Source: Bin34 sp963422415
Lineage (GTDB): Bacteria > Chloroflexota > Anaerolineae > Caldilineales > Caldilineaceae
Direction of reading: 5' to 3'
Length of the DNA stretch: 64,000 nt
NCBI GenBank assembly: GCA_963422415.1
Contig: OY729430.1
Coordinates: 1,674,001-1,738,000 of the forward strand
Within the stretch, counting starts at the first letter, position 1; every line of letters begins with the position of its first letter. The position numbers were made by a program, and so were the translations under genes. The notes beneath the pieces were generated by a model. It worked only from the letters and a program-made list of their open reading frames with translations. It did no database searches and was not told the DNA's origin. This document shows positions 53,662 to 62,910 of this stretch, piece by piece.

Positions 53662-54523
53662 CAGGATCGGCAGGTCGTCGGCCTTGAGAGGCCTCTCCTG
53701 CGGAGACACCCAACTGTTTGGACAAGGGCCCGCTTGTCACAGTGGCAAAAGTCGGTTTCCCGGAAATGTCTTGCTGTGGGGGCTGGCCGCGCGGATGCCG
53801 ATAGAGAGTGTAAGGGCGTCTGGCATCCACACTGCCCGTTAGGTATTGCAGAGCCCAGATGGTCCCGAAGCCCAGCTTCGGGACTCGAGAGACTATCCCC
53901 CCCCTCTCCACACACACGCCGAAGAGGAGACGGTCCGTCGCATTCCTTGGATTTGGGAAACGAGACAAGGCGCATCTCTCTGAGCTGGCCCTTCCCCTGC
54001 TGTTTGTTCTCTGCCTCAACAGGCCGTTTCCAGCGGCGTTCCCAGAACTTTACGAGGGTATCAGGCATGTTTGTTGCAAGGAGACCACGAGAAATTGCGG
54101 TTTCGGGTAGAAAAAAGCGGTGGACGTGTGGTATCTGCCATGCACCTGGCCAATGCCACCCTGCGTTGCATTTGTCTTATCATTGGGGCTGTTACGCCCC
54201 TTTCCGCCGTCCCAGGGTGGCTATTGAGGACCTGAGATCGGGCTTCATCCAGATGCAACGTCGGCTTTTGTCAAGTTGTTGAGTGGCAGCGTCCCAGCCA
54301 GACACAATTCACAGTCACAACTTGTTCACATATGTTGTTGATGCCTTGTCTGACCTTCCCTTGAGTGCGGTGGTTTGTGAAAAAGAAGAGGGTCAATCCC
54401 GATTTGAGCGACTCAATCCACAGATTTGCGGGATTTGGTTGAAACGCTGCAGTCTCGATGAATGGTGGATCATGGGCAAGATCGGCGGCCATCGATGGCA
54501 AAGATCGAAAGGTTGGAGAGACC
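53662..54523. other. Long intergenic region before dnaE
   Basis: About 860 bases with no convincing gene. Frames of 160-180 codons on both strands lack motifs and overlap antisense. It contains a perfect hairpin at 53862-53884 and an AT-richer patch near 54300-54380 that may hold the dnaE promoter; no clean -35/-10 pair was found. GGAGAG immediately before the dnaE ATG is the ribosome site. Confidence 0.4.
53862..53884. terminator. Perfect 10-bp stem, 3-base loop hairpin
   Basis: GTCCCGAAGC pairs exactly with GCTTCGGGAC around CCA, about 200 bases after the zinc-dehydrogenase stop. It is followed by no T-run but by a C-rich tract. It is a possible factor-assisted terminator for the RFAPS-like operon, or a small structured RNA element. 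Confidence 0.4.
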
Positions 54524-57500
54524 ATGACTGAAGAATTCGTCCATCTGCACGCCCACTCCGAATATTCCCTGCTGGATGGGTTGAGCCGCATTGAAGGCTT
54601 GGTCCAACGCGCCGCGGAATTGGGGCAGCCGGCCTTGGCCCTGACGGATCATGGCGTTATGCACGGCACCATTGAATTCTGTCGCGCCTGCAAAAGCCAC
54701 CACATCAAGCCCATTGTGGGCGTGGAGGCCTATCAGACGGAATTCGGGCGGCCCATGCAGGGCACCAATGCCAATCTGGACCGCAAGAGCCACCATCTGC
54801 TGCTGTTGGCCCAAAATGACATCGGATACCGCAATCTGCTGAAGCTGACTTCCGACAGTCACCTGAAAGGCTTTTACTACCGTGCCCGCGTGGATCATGA
54901 CTATTTGGCGGCCCACGCCGGAGGCGTGATCTGCACCTCGGGCTGCTTGAGCGCCGAGGTCCCTGCCCTGCTGTTGCAGGGCAAGGAGGAGTTGGCCGAG
55001 GAACGGCTGCAATGGTATCTGGACGTCTTTACCCGCGAACGCTTTTTCATTGAGCTGCAGCAGCATGAAATTCCGGCCCTGACCCCTGTAAACCGGTCGT
55101 TGCTGCGATTGGCCCGGAAACACAATGTGTCCTTGGTGGCGACCAACGATGTTCACTATGCGCGTCAGGAGGACAGCCGCTATCAGGACGTGCTCCTGTG
55201 TGTGCAGACTGGCAGCAAGTACAAAGACAGCAAACGCATGAAAATGGATGGCGACAGCTTTTTTCTGCGCAGTCGCCAGCAGATGGAGGAGGCCTTCCGG
55301 CCCTATGCCGATCTGCCTGCCGCCGCCTTTGCGAACTCCTTGCACATCGCCGAGATGTGCGATGTGGATCCGGAGGATGACGAATTCCACCTGCCGTCTT
55401 TTGCATTGCCCGAAGGGGCCAGGGATTATGACTCGCATCTGCGGAAAGAGACGGAAAAGGGTCTGCGCCATGTCTACGCCGACCGGGCGGAGACGGCCGA
55501 AATCCAAGAGCGAAAGGAGAAGGAACTGCGGATCATCAGTGAAATGGGATTCTCCTCCTATTTTCTGATTGTGTCCGACCTGTGTCGCCATTCGCGGCGA
55601 TCGGGCATCTGGTGGAACGTACGGGGTTCGGGCAACGGTTCCATCGTAGCCTATGCCTTGGGCATCACTATCCTGGATCCCATTGCCCATGGCTTGATTT
55701 TTGAACGCTTCCTCAATCCGGGCCGGATTTCCATGCCGGACTTCGACTTGGACTTTCCGGATGATCAACGGGAAGATCTGATTCGTTACACCCAAGAAAA
55801 GTACGGTGACGATCAGGTAGCCCAAATCGTCACTTTCGGCCGGATGATGTCGCGGGCTGCCGTACGGGACGTGGGTCGCGTGCTGGATGTGCCTTTGGCA
55901 GAGGTGGACCGGGTAGCCAAGGTCATTCCCTCGGGACCGGGGGCTCCAGATCTCAAGAAGTTGACTGACCAGCGCAATCCCGCCTTCAACGCAGAACTGG
56001 CGGCGCTGACCCGGGAGGAACCTTTTCAGGAGATGATCTCCATTTCCAAGAGTCTGGAAGGGGTGGCCCGCAACGCCAGCATTCACCCGGCGGCCGTGAT
56101 CGTGGCAGATAAGCCGTTGTGGCACTACACTCCCTTAAGTCGCGGGATCAAGACCATAACCAAGTCGGTTACCCAATACGAATATCCGGTTTTGGAGTCG
56201 CTGGGCCTGCTCAAGATTGACTTTCTGGGGCTGCGTACCCTGACCATTGTGCGGGAGGCCTGCCGCTTCATTCGGGAACGCCACAATGTCGAGATTGCCG
56301 TGGAGACAATTCCCATGGAGGGTCTCGAGGCGGCCAAGTCCTTTGAACTGATTTGCAGCGGAGACACGATCGGTCTGTTTCAGGTTGAGTCCTCGGGTTT
56401 CACGGAAACCTTAAGTTCCATGCGGCCTTCGGAGTTCCCTCACGTGGTGGCGGCCCTGAGTCTGTATCGGCCCGGGCCGATGGATTACATTGACTTGTAC
56501 ACGCGTTGTATGCATGGCAAGGAGGAGGTCGTGTACAAGCACGAACTCCTGGAACCCATCTTGGCCGAAACCTACGGCATCATCGTATATCAGGAACAAA
56601 TCATCGAAATTCTGCACAGGCTGGCGGGGTATACCGCGGCAGAGGCGGATCTGGTGCGGTCTGCCATCAGCAAGAAGGACATGAAGAAGATTGAGGAATC
56701 CCGCCAGGTATTCATGGAAGGGAGCCAGGCCCAAGGGATATCCTCGGCCACTGCCGAGGATATCTGGAGCGACATCGAACTCTTTGTGGGATACGGATTC
56801 AACAAATGCCTGCCGGGAGACAGTCTGATCCTGGATCCCTTGACGGGCCGGCGCGTCCGCATAGAGGATGCCTACCATGACCCTGCCTGTTTGTCTGCGG
56901 TGTTGGCCTACGACTCCGATGCCCAGGCTTGGAGCCACCAGAGTCCCACGGCGGTGATGTGGAATGGGATCAAGCCTGTTTTTCGCCTGACCACAGCGTC
57001 CGGGCGCACGCTGAGAGCCACGGGCAATCACCCGGTTCTGACGCCCTGCGGCTGGTGCCCGATCGAGAGCCTGCAGGTGGGGGACGAGCTGGTCGTCCCG
57101 CGGTCGCTTCCCGTCCAGACCGCACGGGTCTGGACCGAGAGCCGATTGGAGGAAACGGCTCGCTCCACCATCCGACAAGAGCGGGCCGTGGTCCATATCC
57201 AGAAGACCTCTTCCTTCTGCCCTGTCCCGCGGCCCGCGGCCTTGCCGCGGTCGATCTGGGAACTTGCTCCAGGCTGTCTGGCCTACCTGCTGGTTGCTCT
57301 CCATCGGGAGCTAGGCTTGAACTCGACCATCTGGATGGGCTGGCAGGTGGATACCGAAGCCTTGGCCTTGGAGATTCAACATGCTGGCCTTCGGCTGGGG
57401 CTGGTCGCTGCCATTGCGCCGCAGGACAAGGGTTTCAGCTGGCGGGTCACTCTGACGGATACTGAGAGCATAGCCCGATTTTGTGCCTGGATCCCCATGA

Positions 57501-59173
57501 CGCTGGATCAGTTGCAAAGGGACATTGTCTGCGCGGCTCCGATCGACTCTTTGCTTGTTTCCGAATGGCAGGACGTCGCTGCAGAAAGAAAGGGCTGTCT
57601 GGCGCCGAGCGCTCCCTTCCATACGGGACTGCGAGATGAGGCGGGGACGTTGCCTTTCCCTACTGCCATGCGGGATCGCGTGGCGCGGATCGAGTATGTG
57701 GGAGAGGAGCCCACCTACGACTTGGAAGTGCCGGCGCTGCACAATTTCGTGACGGACGACTTTATCGTGCACAACAGTCATGCCACCAACTACGCCATGA
57801 TCACGCTGCAGACCGCCTACCTGAAGGCCCGGTATCCACTGGAGTACATGATGGCCATGCTGTTGGTGGAAAGGGATCGGACGGACCGGATCAGCCGGCT
57901 TATCGCGGAATGTCGGCGCATGGGCATTCAGGTCTTGCCACCCAACGTGAACGCCAGCCAGACCGACTTCGACATCCAGATGGGGGCGGACAAAACTGTG
58001 GTCAGTCCCACCTGCAGCTTCGATTTCCCCATCGAATCCGGCAGCGCCATTCGTTTTGGCCTAGGGGCAATCAAGAACGTTTCGACCCGTGCCGTCCAAG
58101 AACAGATCGTGGACAAGCGACCCAAGACAGGCTTCGCTTCGCTGGAGGCCTTTTGTGACGTCTGCTCGCTGCAGGAGGTGGGCCGCAAGACTCTCGAGGC
58201 CCTCATCTACAGTGGAGCGATGGACGACTGGGGCAACCGCATGCAACTGCTGGGCGCGCTGGACATCATGTTGGTACGGTCCAGAACCACCAACGGTGGA
58301 GGGCGGGAGTTTCAGGACAGTCTGTTTGGAGATGAAGAAATTTCCGTGCCCATCAGACTGTTGAATCGGGCCGTGTCTCGCGAGAACAGCCTACATTTGG
58401 ACGAGATGGAACGGGAGCTGTTGGGCTATCTGTTGGGCAAGGAATCTCTGTACGAGGTGACGGAGAAAATTGGGGCTGCGATACCCAATCTCTCGCGCAT
58501 CGAAGATCTGACGCGGGACAGGGAGGGCGACCGCGTCAATTTGCTGGCTACCGTATCCAGTGTGCGTACCCACACCACCAAGAAAGGGGACCACATGGCC
58601 TTTATCGGCGTGGAGGACTTGACCGGTCAAATGACCGTGATCGCCTTCAGCGAAGCCTATGCCCAAGCCCAATCATGGCTGCAACTCCAAGCCCACTTGG
58701 TGTTTCGGGGCGATGTACGGTACAACGCCAGCCGCGGCGAGATTTCGCTCGCGTTGGACGACGTGAAAGAGATCGATCACTTTGCCCAGGGAAGGGAACA
58801 CCGACTTCAGTCGCCTGTTCCGGCATCCGCGCCCCAGAATGGGGGTGGACAAGCCACCAAGGCCCCTTTCACAGCGGAACGGCAGGAGCGAAAGGCGACA
58901 TCAGCGCCGCCGCCGTCCGGGGATCTGGTGCTCCGACTGGGCGTTCCCAATACACAGGAAGATTGGCACCCCGTGGAAGTCCTGCAGAAATTGTTCGGCC
59001 TGTTTGAATCCCTACTCGGCCCTGAGACCTGGACCCCCAAACTGCTGGTAGTGGGCCCCGATCAGACTCGGGGCTATATCCTGCCCGCACAACGCATTGC
59101 GCTAAATGCCGAGGCGCAGGCCCAGATCAGCGATCTGGGATTTGAGATCATGCTGGAGGCCGCGGAGCGCTAG
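54524..59173 (+). CDS. dnaE: DNA polymerase III alpha subunit (DnaE) containing an intein
   Basis: A 1549-residue precursor; after splicing the mature replicative polymerase would be 1226 residues. The PHP domain spans about residues 1-210 and keeps its metal ligands: HLHAHSEYS, TDHGVMHG, VGVEAYQ, SGCLSAE and TNDVHY. This suggests an active PHP phosphoesterase/proofreading site. The polymerase catalytic aspartates are in DFDLD (406-410), preceded by GSGNGSIVAYA. An intein occupies residues 762-1084 inside the conserved FNK/SHATNYA motif. An OB-fold (VSSVRTHTTKKGDHMAFIGVEDLTG) begins near 1341, followed by a tau-binding-like tail. ATG 54524 follows GGAGAG. The antisense frame across its first third is a codon-bias shadow. 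Confidence 0.95.
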   Translation: MTEEFVHLHAHSEYSLLDGLSRIEGLVQRAAELGQPALALTDHGVMHGTIEFCRACKSHHIKPIVGVEAYQTEFGRPMQGTNANLDRKSHHLLLLAQNDIGYRNLLKLTSDSHLKGFYYRARVDHDYLAAHAGGVICTSGCLSAEVPALLLQGKEELAEERLQWYLDVFTRERFFIELQQHEIPALTPVNRSLLRLARKHNVSLVATNDVHYARQEDSRYQDVLLCVQTGSKYKDSKRMKMDGDSFFLRSRQQMEEAFRPYADLPAAAFANSLHIAEMCDVDPEDDEFHLPSFALPEGARDYDSHLRKETEKGLRHVYADRAETAEIQERKEKELRIISEMGFSSYFLIVSDLCRHSRRSGIWWNVRGSGNGSIVAYALGITILDPIAHGLIFERFLNPGRISMPDFDLDFPDDQREDLIRYTQEKYGDDQVAQIVTFGRMMSRAAVRDVGRVLDVPLAEVDRVAKVIPSGPGAPDLKKLTDQRNPAFNAELAALTREEPFQEMISISKSLEGVARNASIHPAAVIVADKPLWHYTPLSRGIKTITKSVTQYEYPVLESLGLLKIDFLGLRTLTIVREACRFIRERHNVEIAVETIPMEGLEAAKSFELICSGDTIGLFQVESSGFTETLSSMRPSEFPHVVAALSLYRPGPMDYIDLYTRCMHGKEEVVYKHELLEPILAETYGIIVYQEQIIEILHRLAGYTAAEADLVRSAISKKDMKKIEESRQVFMEGSQAQGISSATAEDIWSDIELFVGYGFNKCLPGDSLILDPLTGRRVRIEDAYHDPACLSAVLAYDSDAQAWSHQSPTAVMWNGIKPVFRLTTASGRTLRATGNHPVLTPCGWCPIESLQVGDELVVPRSLPVQTARVWTESRLEETARSTIRQERAVVHIQKTSSFCPVPRPAALPRSIWELAPGCLAYLLVALHRELGLNSTIWMGWQVDTEALALEIQHAGLRLGLVAAIAPQDKGFSWRVTLTDTESIARFCAWIPMTLDQLQRDIVCAAPIDSLLVSEWQDVAAERKGCLAPSAPFHTGLRDEAGTLPFPTAMRDRVARIEYVGEEPTYDLEVPALHNFVTDDFIVHNSHATNYAMITLQTAYLKARYPLEYMMAMLLVERDRTDRISRLIAECRRMGIQVLPPNVNASQTDFDIQMGADKTVVSPTCSFDFPIESGSAIRFGLGAIKNVSTRAVQEQIVDKRPKTGFASLEAFCDVCSLQEVGRKTLEALIYSGAMDDWGNRMQLLGALDIMLVRSRTTNGGGREFQDSLFGDEEISVPIRLLNRAVSRENSLHLDEMERELLGYLLGKESLYEVTEKIGAAIPNLSRIEDLTRDREGDRVNLLATVSSVRTHTTKKGDHMAFIGVEDLTGQMTVIAFSEAYAQAQSWLQLQAHLVFRGDVRYNASRGEISLALDDVKEIDHFAQGREHRLQSPVPASAPQNGGGQATKAPFTAERQERKATSAPPPSGDLVLRLGVPNTQEDWHPVEVLQKLFGLFESLLGPETWTPKLLVVGPDQTRGYILPAQRIALNAEAQAQISDLGFEIMLEAAER
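56807..57775 (+). other. Intein coding segment within dnaE
   Basis: A 323-residue in-frame insertion starting with nucleophile Cys762 (CLPGDSLILD, splicing block A) and ending in VHN with Ser as the +1 extein residue. Block B is TGNHPVLTPCGW, block F is PTYDLEVPALHNFVTDDFIVHN. The exact join restores FNK-SHATNYA, a universally conserved DnaE stretch. Between B and F lie roughly 200 residues, too many for a mini-intein, with a weak LAGLIDADG-like region (LAYLLVALHRELG; LGLVAAIAPQDKGFSWRVTL) lacking a clear catalytic acidic motif. It is therefore probably splicing-competent with a decayed homing endonuclease. Confidence 0.93.
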
Positions 59174-59219
59174 ACGCGGACCGAATCGGGAAAAGAAGGG
59201 TTTCGGGCCGGAGGACAGT

Positions 59220-60479
59220 CTACCTGGCACCTTGAATGACGGCTCGGATACGCTCCAGATCGCCGTAGGCCCGGGTGACGACAATGCCATGTTGTTGCAG
59301 ATTCTCGTCCAGAGTCGCGGGCAGCACATCCGGACTGGCCAGAATAGTCACCCGCCGTGCATGCAGAGCCTCGTCCGGGTTGAAGCCGAAGGTAGCGTTT
59401 GATTCCAAGAGATGGCCCATCAGCAGTGGCAGATACGCCTTGGTGGCAAAGTGGTCGCGTGGACCAAACAGGATATAGTGGTCTATGGACTTGGCATAGC
59501 CCGAAGCCACGGGGGGATGAGGCTCCCGAGTGACCGGAGTCTGACTGGGGACCGGCGTTGACATGGGCGGAACCAGATTCGGCAAAGGGACCTTTTCCTC
59601 GCTCTCCGGCAGTGGCGTCAAGTCCACCGGATCGACCGCGGGCGCGGTGTTCTCCACTACAGAAGGAGGCGCGATTTCCAGATTCACTTCGATTGCATTC
59701 ACGCCATCCAGAGTGACAGGTTTGGATTGGACGACTACTTCGTCGGTGTCTGGATCCGTGACCTGTACCACGAAAGTGCCGGCCGGCACGGAATTGAACC
59801 GGAATGCTCCGCTCTGCGGAATTTCACCCGACCCCAGCACTTCGCCATCGGCCAACAGCTGCAACGTCAAGTCCGCCCCGTTCGTGATTTGACCAAAGAT
59901 CCTGCTGTCCTTGTGCACCACCACCCGCTCTTCGAACTCCACCAGAAAGGAGTGATGGAACAGGGTATTGCCGGCGCGCTCGCCCTGTTCGTTCAGTTCG
60001 TCTGGATGATTGGCGGTCAGGCCGGTGACCCGTTCACTCTGCGCGTCGACCATGCCGACATCGCAGGTTTGCCACGTAAACATGGCAAAGGAGAGGATCG
60101 GGGTTCGCTGGTTCCTTGTCAACGCGAAATCCTGGCTGCCGCCATCCCACGTGATACGCACCGTGGCGTCGGCGTGCGGACTGTTTTCCGCAAAGTGGGC
60201 TTGAACGAATATATGATGCCGCCCTTCGTTTTCCTCTGGGGTCAGATGGCGAACGCGGCGGACTTGCCAATACCGTTCCAAGTCTTGCTGGGCCACGACG
60301 GGTTCCACGGAGACTCCATACTGGCTCGCCAGATTCACCGGGTCGGACTCGCTGGTCTGGGATTCCTCTGCCATCGCAGGCTCTGCATTGGTCAACGCCT
60401 CCACCGGGTCGGTGGGCACCTCTTCGTCTGAGTCACGATCCCACCCGAAGGCACTCGAAATGCGCCGTCGCAAACTCAC
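59220..60479 (-). CDS. Uncharacterised multi-domain protein with carboxypeptidase-regulatory-like domain
   Basis: A 419-residue protein with no clear signal or membrane segment. An acidic N-terminus is followed at about 85-180 by a beta-rich region (HHIFVQAHFAENSPHADATVRITW). A carboxypeptidase-regulatory-like or SpaA-type beta-sandwich covers about 200-290 (GQITNGADLTLQLLADGEVLG; VPAGTFVVQVTDPDTDE). A Pro/Glu-rich linker leads to a C-terminal alpha/beta segment of some 85 residues (DHYILFGPRDHFATKAYLPLL...DLERIRAVIQG). GTG 60479 follows GGAG by six bases; the longer frame crosses into the recombinase gene. It diverges from xerC-like 60621 and may assist cell-surface binding. Function unknown. 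Confidence 0.72.
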   Translation of the reverse strand: MSLRRRISSAFGWDRDSDEEVPTDPVEALTNAEPAMAEESQTSESDPVNLASQYGVSVEPVVAQQDLERYWQVRRVRHLTPEENEGRHHIFVQAHFAENSPHADATVRITWDGGSQDFALTRNQRTPILSFAMFTWQTCDVGMVDAQSERVTGLTANHPDELNEQGERAGNTLFHHSFLVEFEERVVVHKDSRIFGQITNGADLTLQLLADGEVLGSGEIPQSGAFRFNSVPAGTFVVQVTDPDTDEVVVQSKPVTLDGVNAIEVNLEIAPPSVVENTAPAVDPVDLTPLPESEEKVPLPNLVPPMSTPVPSQTPVTREPHPPVASGYAKSIDHYILFGPRDHFATKAYLPLLMGHLLESNATFGFNPDEALHARRVTILASPDVLPATLDENLQQHGIVVTRAYGDLERIRAVIQGAR

Positions 60480-60620
60480 AACCGGCTCCTTTTTGAAAAA
60501 ATCACAGAAGAGGAACTCCGACAGCCCTCGTTCGATCTTAACATAGCGCAAGGGCAGGGCACACCGATATGCAATGGGACTGGTGCCCCTCCTGTCCCAC
60601 AGTTCTGTATACTGGCTTCC

Positions 60621-61610
60621 ATGACTCTGGACACTGCAATCCACAGATTTTTGCAAGATGCCTCGGTAGGCAGCACGTATACGCGCCGCACATACCGTTC
60701 CGCGCTCAATCGGTTCCGAATGTATGCCCAGGAACAAGGGATAGACCCGGAAGTGGCCCAGGTGACGGTGCTGAATGTGGATCTGCTGCTTAATTTTGCT
60801 ACCTGGCTCTTGAACGAGCAGTATGCTCACAAGCGCACGATGCAGACCTATTTGTCGGGGGTCATGAGTTTCGTGCGTTTCCTGTTTGTACGCGACCTGT
60901 GGCAGATATCCCCCAAGGACATGTCTCGCCTGACAGAAGGCATCCAAAGACTGCGCAGAAATCAAAAGCCACCTGCATTGGTGCCTCATCCGCCGCCGCT
61001 GAAAGAAATCCAGAAGCTGGTCGAGGCGGCCCGCGCGGTCCAGGTGGAGGTCGGGGATGACCGGGGCGAGTTAATCAAATGCCGCAATGTCTCCATCATG
61101 GAGACGCTGCTGTCTACGGGCCTGCGTGTGGGCGAATTGGTCAAGGTGCTGCGCAAGGACCTGGACAGCCGGGATCATTCCCTCTGGATTCGGGGCAAGC
61201 GAGGTGTGGAGCGCCAAGTGTTTTTCAGCGCGGAGGCATGGGATGTCACCCAGCGATATCTCAAGCTGCGGGAGCCCTTGGACCTCGCCCGCACCCGCTC
61301 GGTGGGAAATCTGCCCCTCTACTGTCGTCATGACTTGGGCGCGGGGCCACGCATGCGGGGATTGACCACCCAAACCGTGCAGGGCGTGATTCGCAAGCTG
61401 GCCCATGTGGCGCGCCTAGAGGATCGCGGGATCACCCCCCATGCGCTGCGTCACTACTTCGGGACGCGCATCTATCAGGTGACGGGCGATCTCGCTGTCA
61501 CGCAGACCGCCATGGGACATACCAGCCCCGTGACCACGCGTATCTACGCCAAGCTGAACGACAGAGCTGTGAGGGATGCTCACAAAAAGGCCTTTCCCTC
61601 GGGAAAGTGA
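60621..61610 (+). CDS. Tyrosine recombinase/integrase (XerC/D-like)
   Basis: A 329-residue site-specific recombinase. Residues 1-110 are the SAM-like DNA-binding domain. The catalytic domain holds Arg169 (STGLRVGEL), Lys193 (GKRG), His274-x-x-Arg277 (HALRHYFGT), His300 and the nucleophile Tyr309 (TTRIYAKL). Length and motif order fit XerC/XerD or a phage-type integrase. No repeats, att-like sites or phage genes lie around it, so a chromosomal dimer-resolution role is as likely as mobility. Its 3' end overlaps the convergent M20 peptidase gene by 31 bases. Confidence 0.92.
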   Translation: MTLDTAIHRFLQDASVGSTYTRRTYRSALNRFRMYAQEQGIDPEVAQVTVLNVDLLLNFATWLLNEQYAHKRTMQTYLSGVMSFVRFLFVRDLWQISPKDMSRLTEGIQRLRRNQKPPALVPHPPPLKEIQKLVEAARAVQVEVGDDRGELIKCRNVSIMETLLSTGLRVGELVKVLRKDLDSRDHSLWIRGKRGVERQVFFSAEAWDVTQRYLKLREPLDLARTRSVGNLPLYCRHDLGAGPRMRGLTTQTVQGVIRKLAHVARLEDRGITPHALRHYFGTRIYQVTGDLAVTQTAMGHTSPVTTRIYAKLNDRAVRDAHKKAFPSGK

Positions 61611-62758
61611 GAAGGCAGATCCCAGAGCAGGGTAGCCACCAACTGGGCTCTTTCCACGATCTTGTCGAGTTCAATGTGTTCGTGCTCCGCATGAGCGCCG
61701 GCCCCGGGCGCGCCGAGGCCATCCAGCGTGGCTACGCCCATGGCGCCTGTGAGATTGCCGTCACTCCCGCCGCCTGTCCGATCCCCTTGCAGCTCAATGT
61801 TCATTCGGTCATGCGCGATGGACCGCGCCGCCGCAAAGATGGCGCCCGTGACATCGGGTTCCAAGGGAGGGCGTCCGCGAGATGCGTCCACGTGGACGCC
61901 CGCGCCCGCCAGATGGGGCCGCAGGTTGCGGATCGTCTGTACCGTCGCGTCCAGATGGTTCTTGTCCCAGCCGCGCAGATCCACCTCGAATGCCGCCGTG
62001 TCGGCCACCACGTTGGACCGGGTGCCGCCCTGCACCACCCCTACATTGGCCGTTACGCCTGTGTCTTGGTTCGTCAATCCTTGAATCGTTAGGATGTGGC
62101 GGGCCGCCTCCTCGATGGCGCTTACGCCCTTTTCGATTTCGATGCCCGCATGGGCAGCCACGCCCATGGTCGTGACCTTGATGGCCCGACTGCCTTTGCG
62201 GGCCGTCTTCAGGACACCGCCGGGCAGGGGTGGCTCCAGAATCAGGGCAAAGGCGGATTCGGCCGCGGTCTCTTCAATCAGGCGCCGGGAGGTGGCGCTG
62301 CCGACTTCTTCGTCCGACGTAGCCAGGAGCGTGATCGACCGGGGGGGCCGGGCTTCCGTTTCCTGGAAGGCCCGAAAGATGTATTCCATGATCACAATGC
62401 TGGATTTCATGTCGAAAATCCCAGGGCCAAAGGCTCTTTCCGCTGTCACGCGAAAGGGATGGGAGACAATGCGACCGACAGGCCAGACCGTGTCGAAATG
62501 GGTCAGCGCCAAGGCGGGAGACAGAGATTGGTCTTGTCCCGGCCATGTGACCTTGATGTGATTGCCGGCCCCTGTGACTTCCATGAGATGGCCTTGGGCC
62601 CCGGTTTGGGCGAATTTCCGCAGCAAGAATTCTGCACAGGCATCCAGCCGGGCGTGATCCGTGCTGGGAGTTTCGAATTCCACCAGCTCCTGAATTGCAT
62701 CCCGCATTGGTTCGTAGTTGGCTTCCAGACGGGATGTGACGGCAGTGAGACTTGACAT
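61580..62758 (-). CDS. M20-family metallopeptidase (glutamate carboxypeptidase-like)
   Basis: A 392-residue di-zinc peptidase similar to CPG2/ArgE-type enzymes. Metal ligands appear as His-x-Asp in LTHFDTVWP, Asp in GIFDMKSS, Glu-Glu in TSDEEVGS, and a terminal His in HAEHEHI. The dimerisation (lid) domain includes TMGVAAHAGIEIEKGVSAI. The usual specificity is removal of C-terminal amino acids or deacylation of N-acyl amino acids; the substrate here is unknown. ATG 62758 is selected over an upstream start because the core begins there. No signal peptide is visible, so it is probably cytosolic. Confidence 0.92.
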   Translation of the reverse strand: MSSLTAVTSRLEANYEPMRDAIQELVEFETPSTDHARLDACAEFLLRKFAQTGAQGHLMEVTGAGNHIKVTWPGQDQSLSPALALTHFDTVWPVGRIVSHPFRVTAERAFGPGIFDMKSSIVIMEYIFRAFQETEARPPRSITLLATSDEEVGSATSRRLIEETAAESAFALILEPPLPGGVLKTARKGSRAIKVTTMGVAAHAGIEIEKGVSAIEEAARHILTIQGLTNQDTGVTANVGVVQGGTRSNVVADTAAFEVDLRGWDKNHLDATVQTIRNLRPHLAGAGVHVDASRGRPPLEPDVTGAIFAAARSIAHDRMNIELQGDRTGGGSDGNLTGAMGVATLDGLGAPGAGAHAEHEHIELDKIVERAQLVATLLWDLPSHFPEGKAFL

Positions 62759-62836
62759 GGGTTTTCCTGTGTTGAATGGGTCTCTGCAAGGCTTGGACAT
62801 GTGTCATGGTACTTGGACTGGCGATACGCGTGCACT

Positions 62837-62865
62837 TTGGGGCGGCTTGCAAAGCCCTATATACT
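62837..62865 (+). promoter_or_regulatory. Candidate promoter for the sugar isomerase gene
   Basis: TTGGGG (62837-62842) and TATACT (62860-62865) with 17 bp spacing lie about 45 bases before the ATG. The -35 is the same weak hexamer seen before rplU. Confidence 0.45.
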
Positions 62866-62910
62866 GCACGCTGGCCGCGTTCCCGATCAATACCATCGCA
62901 GGAGATCACC

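Noticed and set aside
53577..54282. Overlapping frames of 160-180 codons on both strands before dnaE
   Set aside because: Low-complexity, motif-free and mutually antisense; no support as genes.
54470..56125. A 551-codon open frame antisense to dnaE
   Set aside because: It mirrors the polymerase codons, lacks motifs and has no ribosome site; dnaE on the other strand is certain.
60621..61610. Prophage or integrative element around the tyrosine recombinase
   Set aside because: No att repeats, phage or conjugation genes, and no tRNA next to it; neighbours are ordinary metabolic genes.
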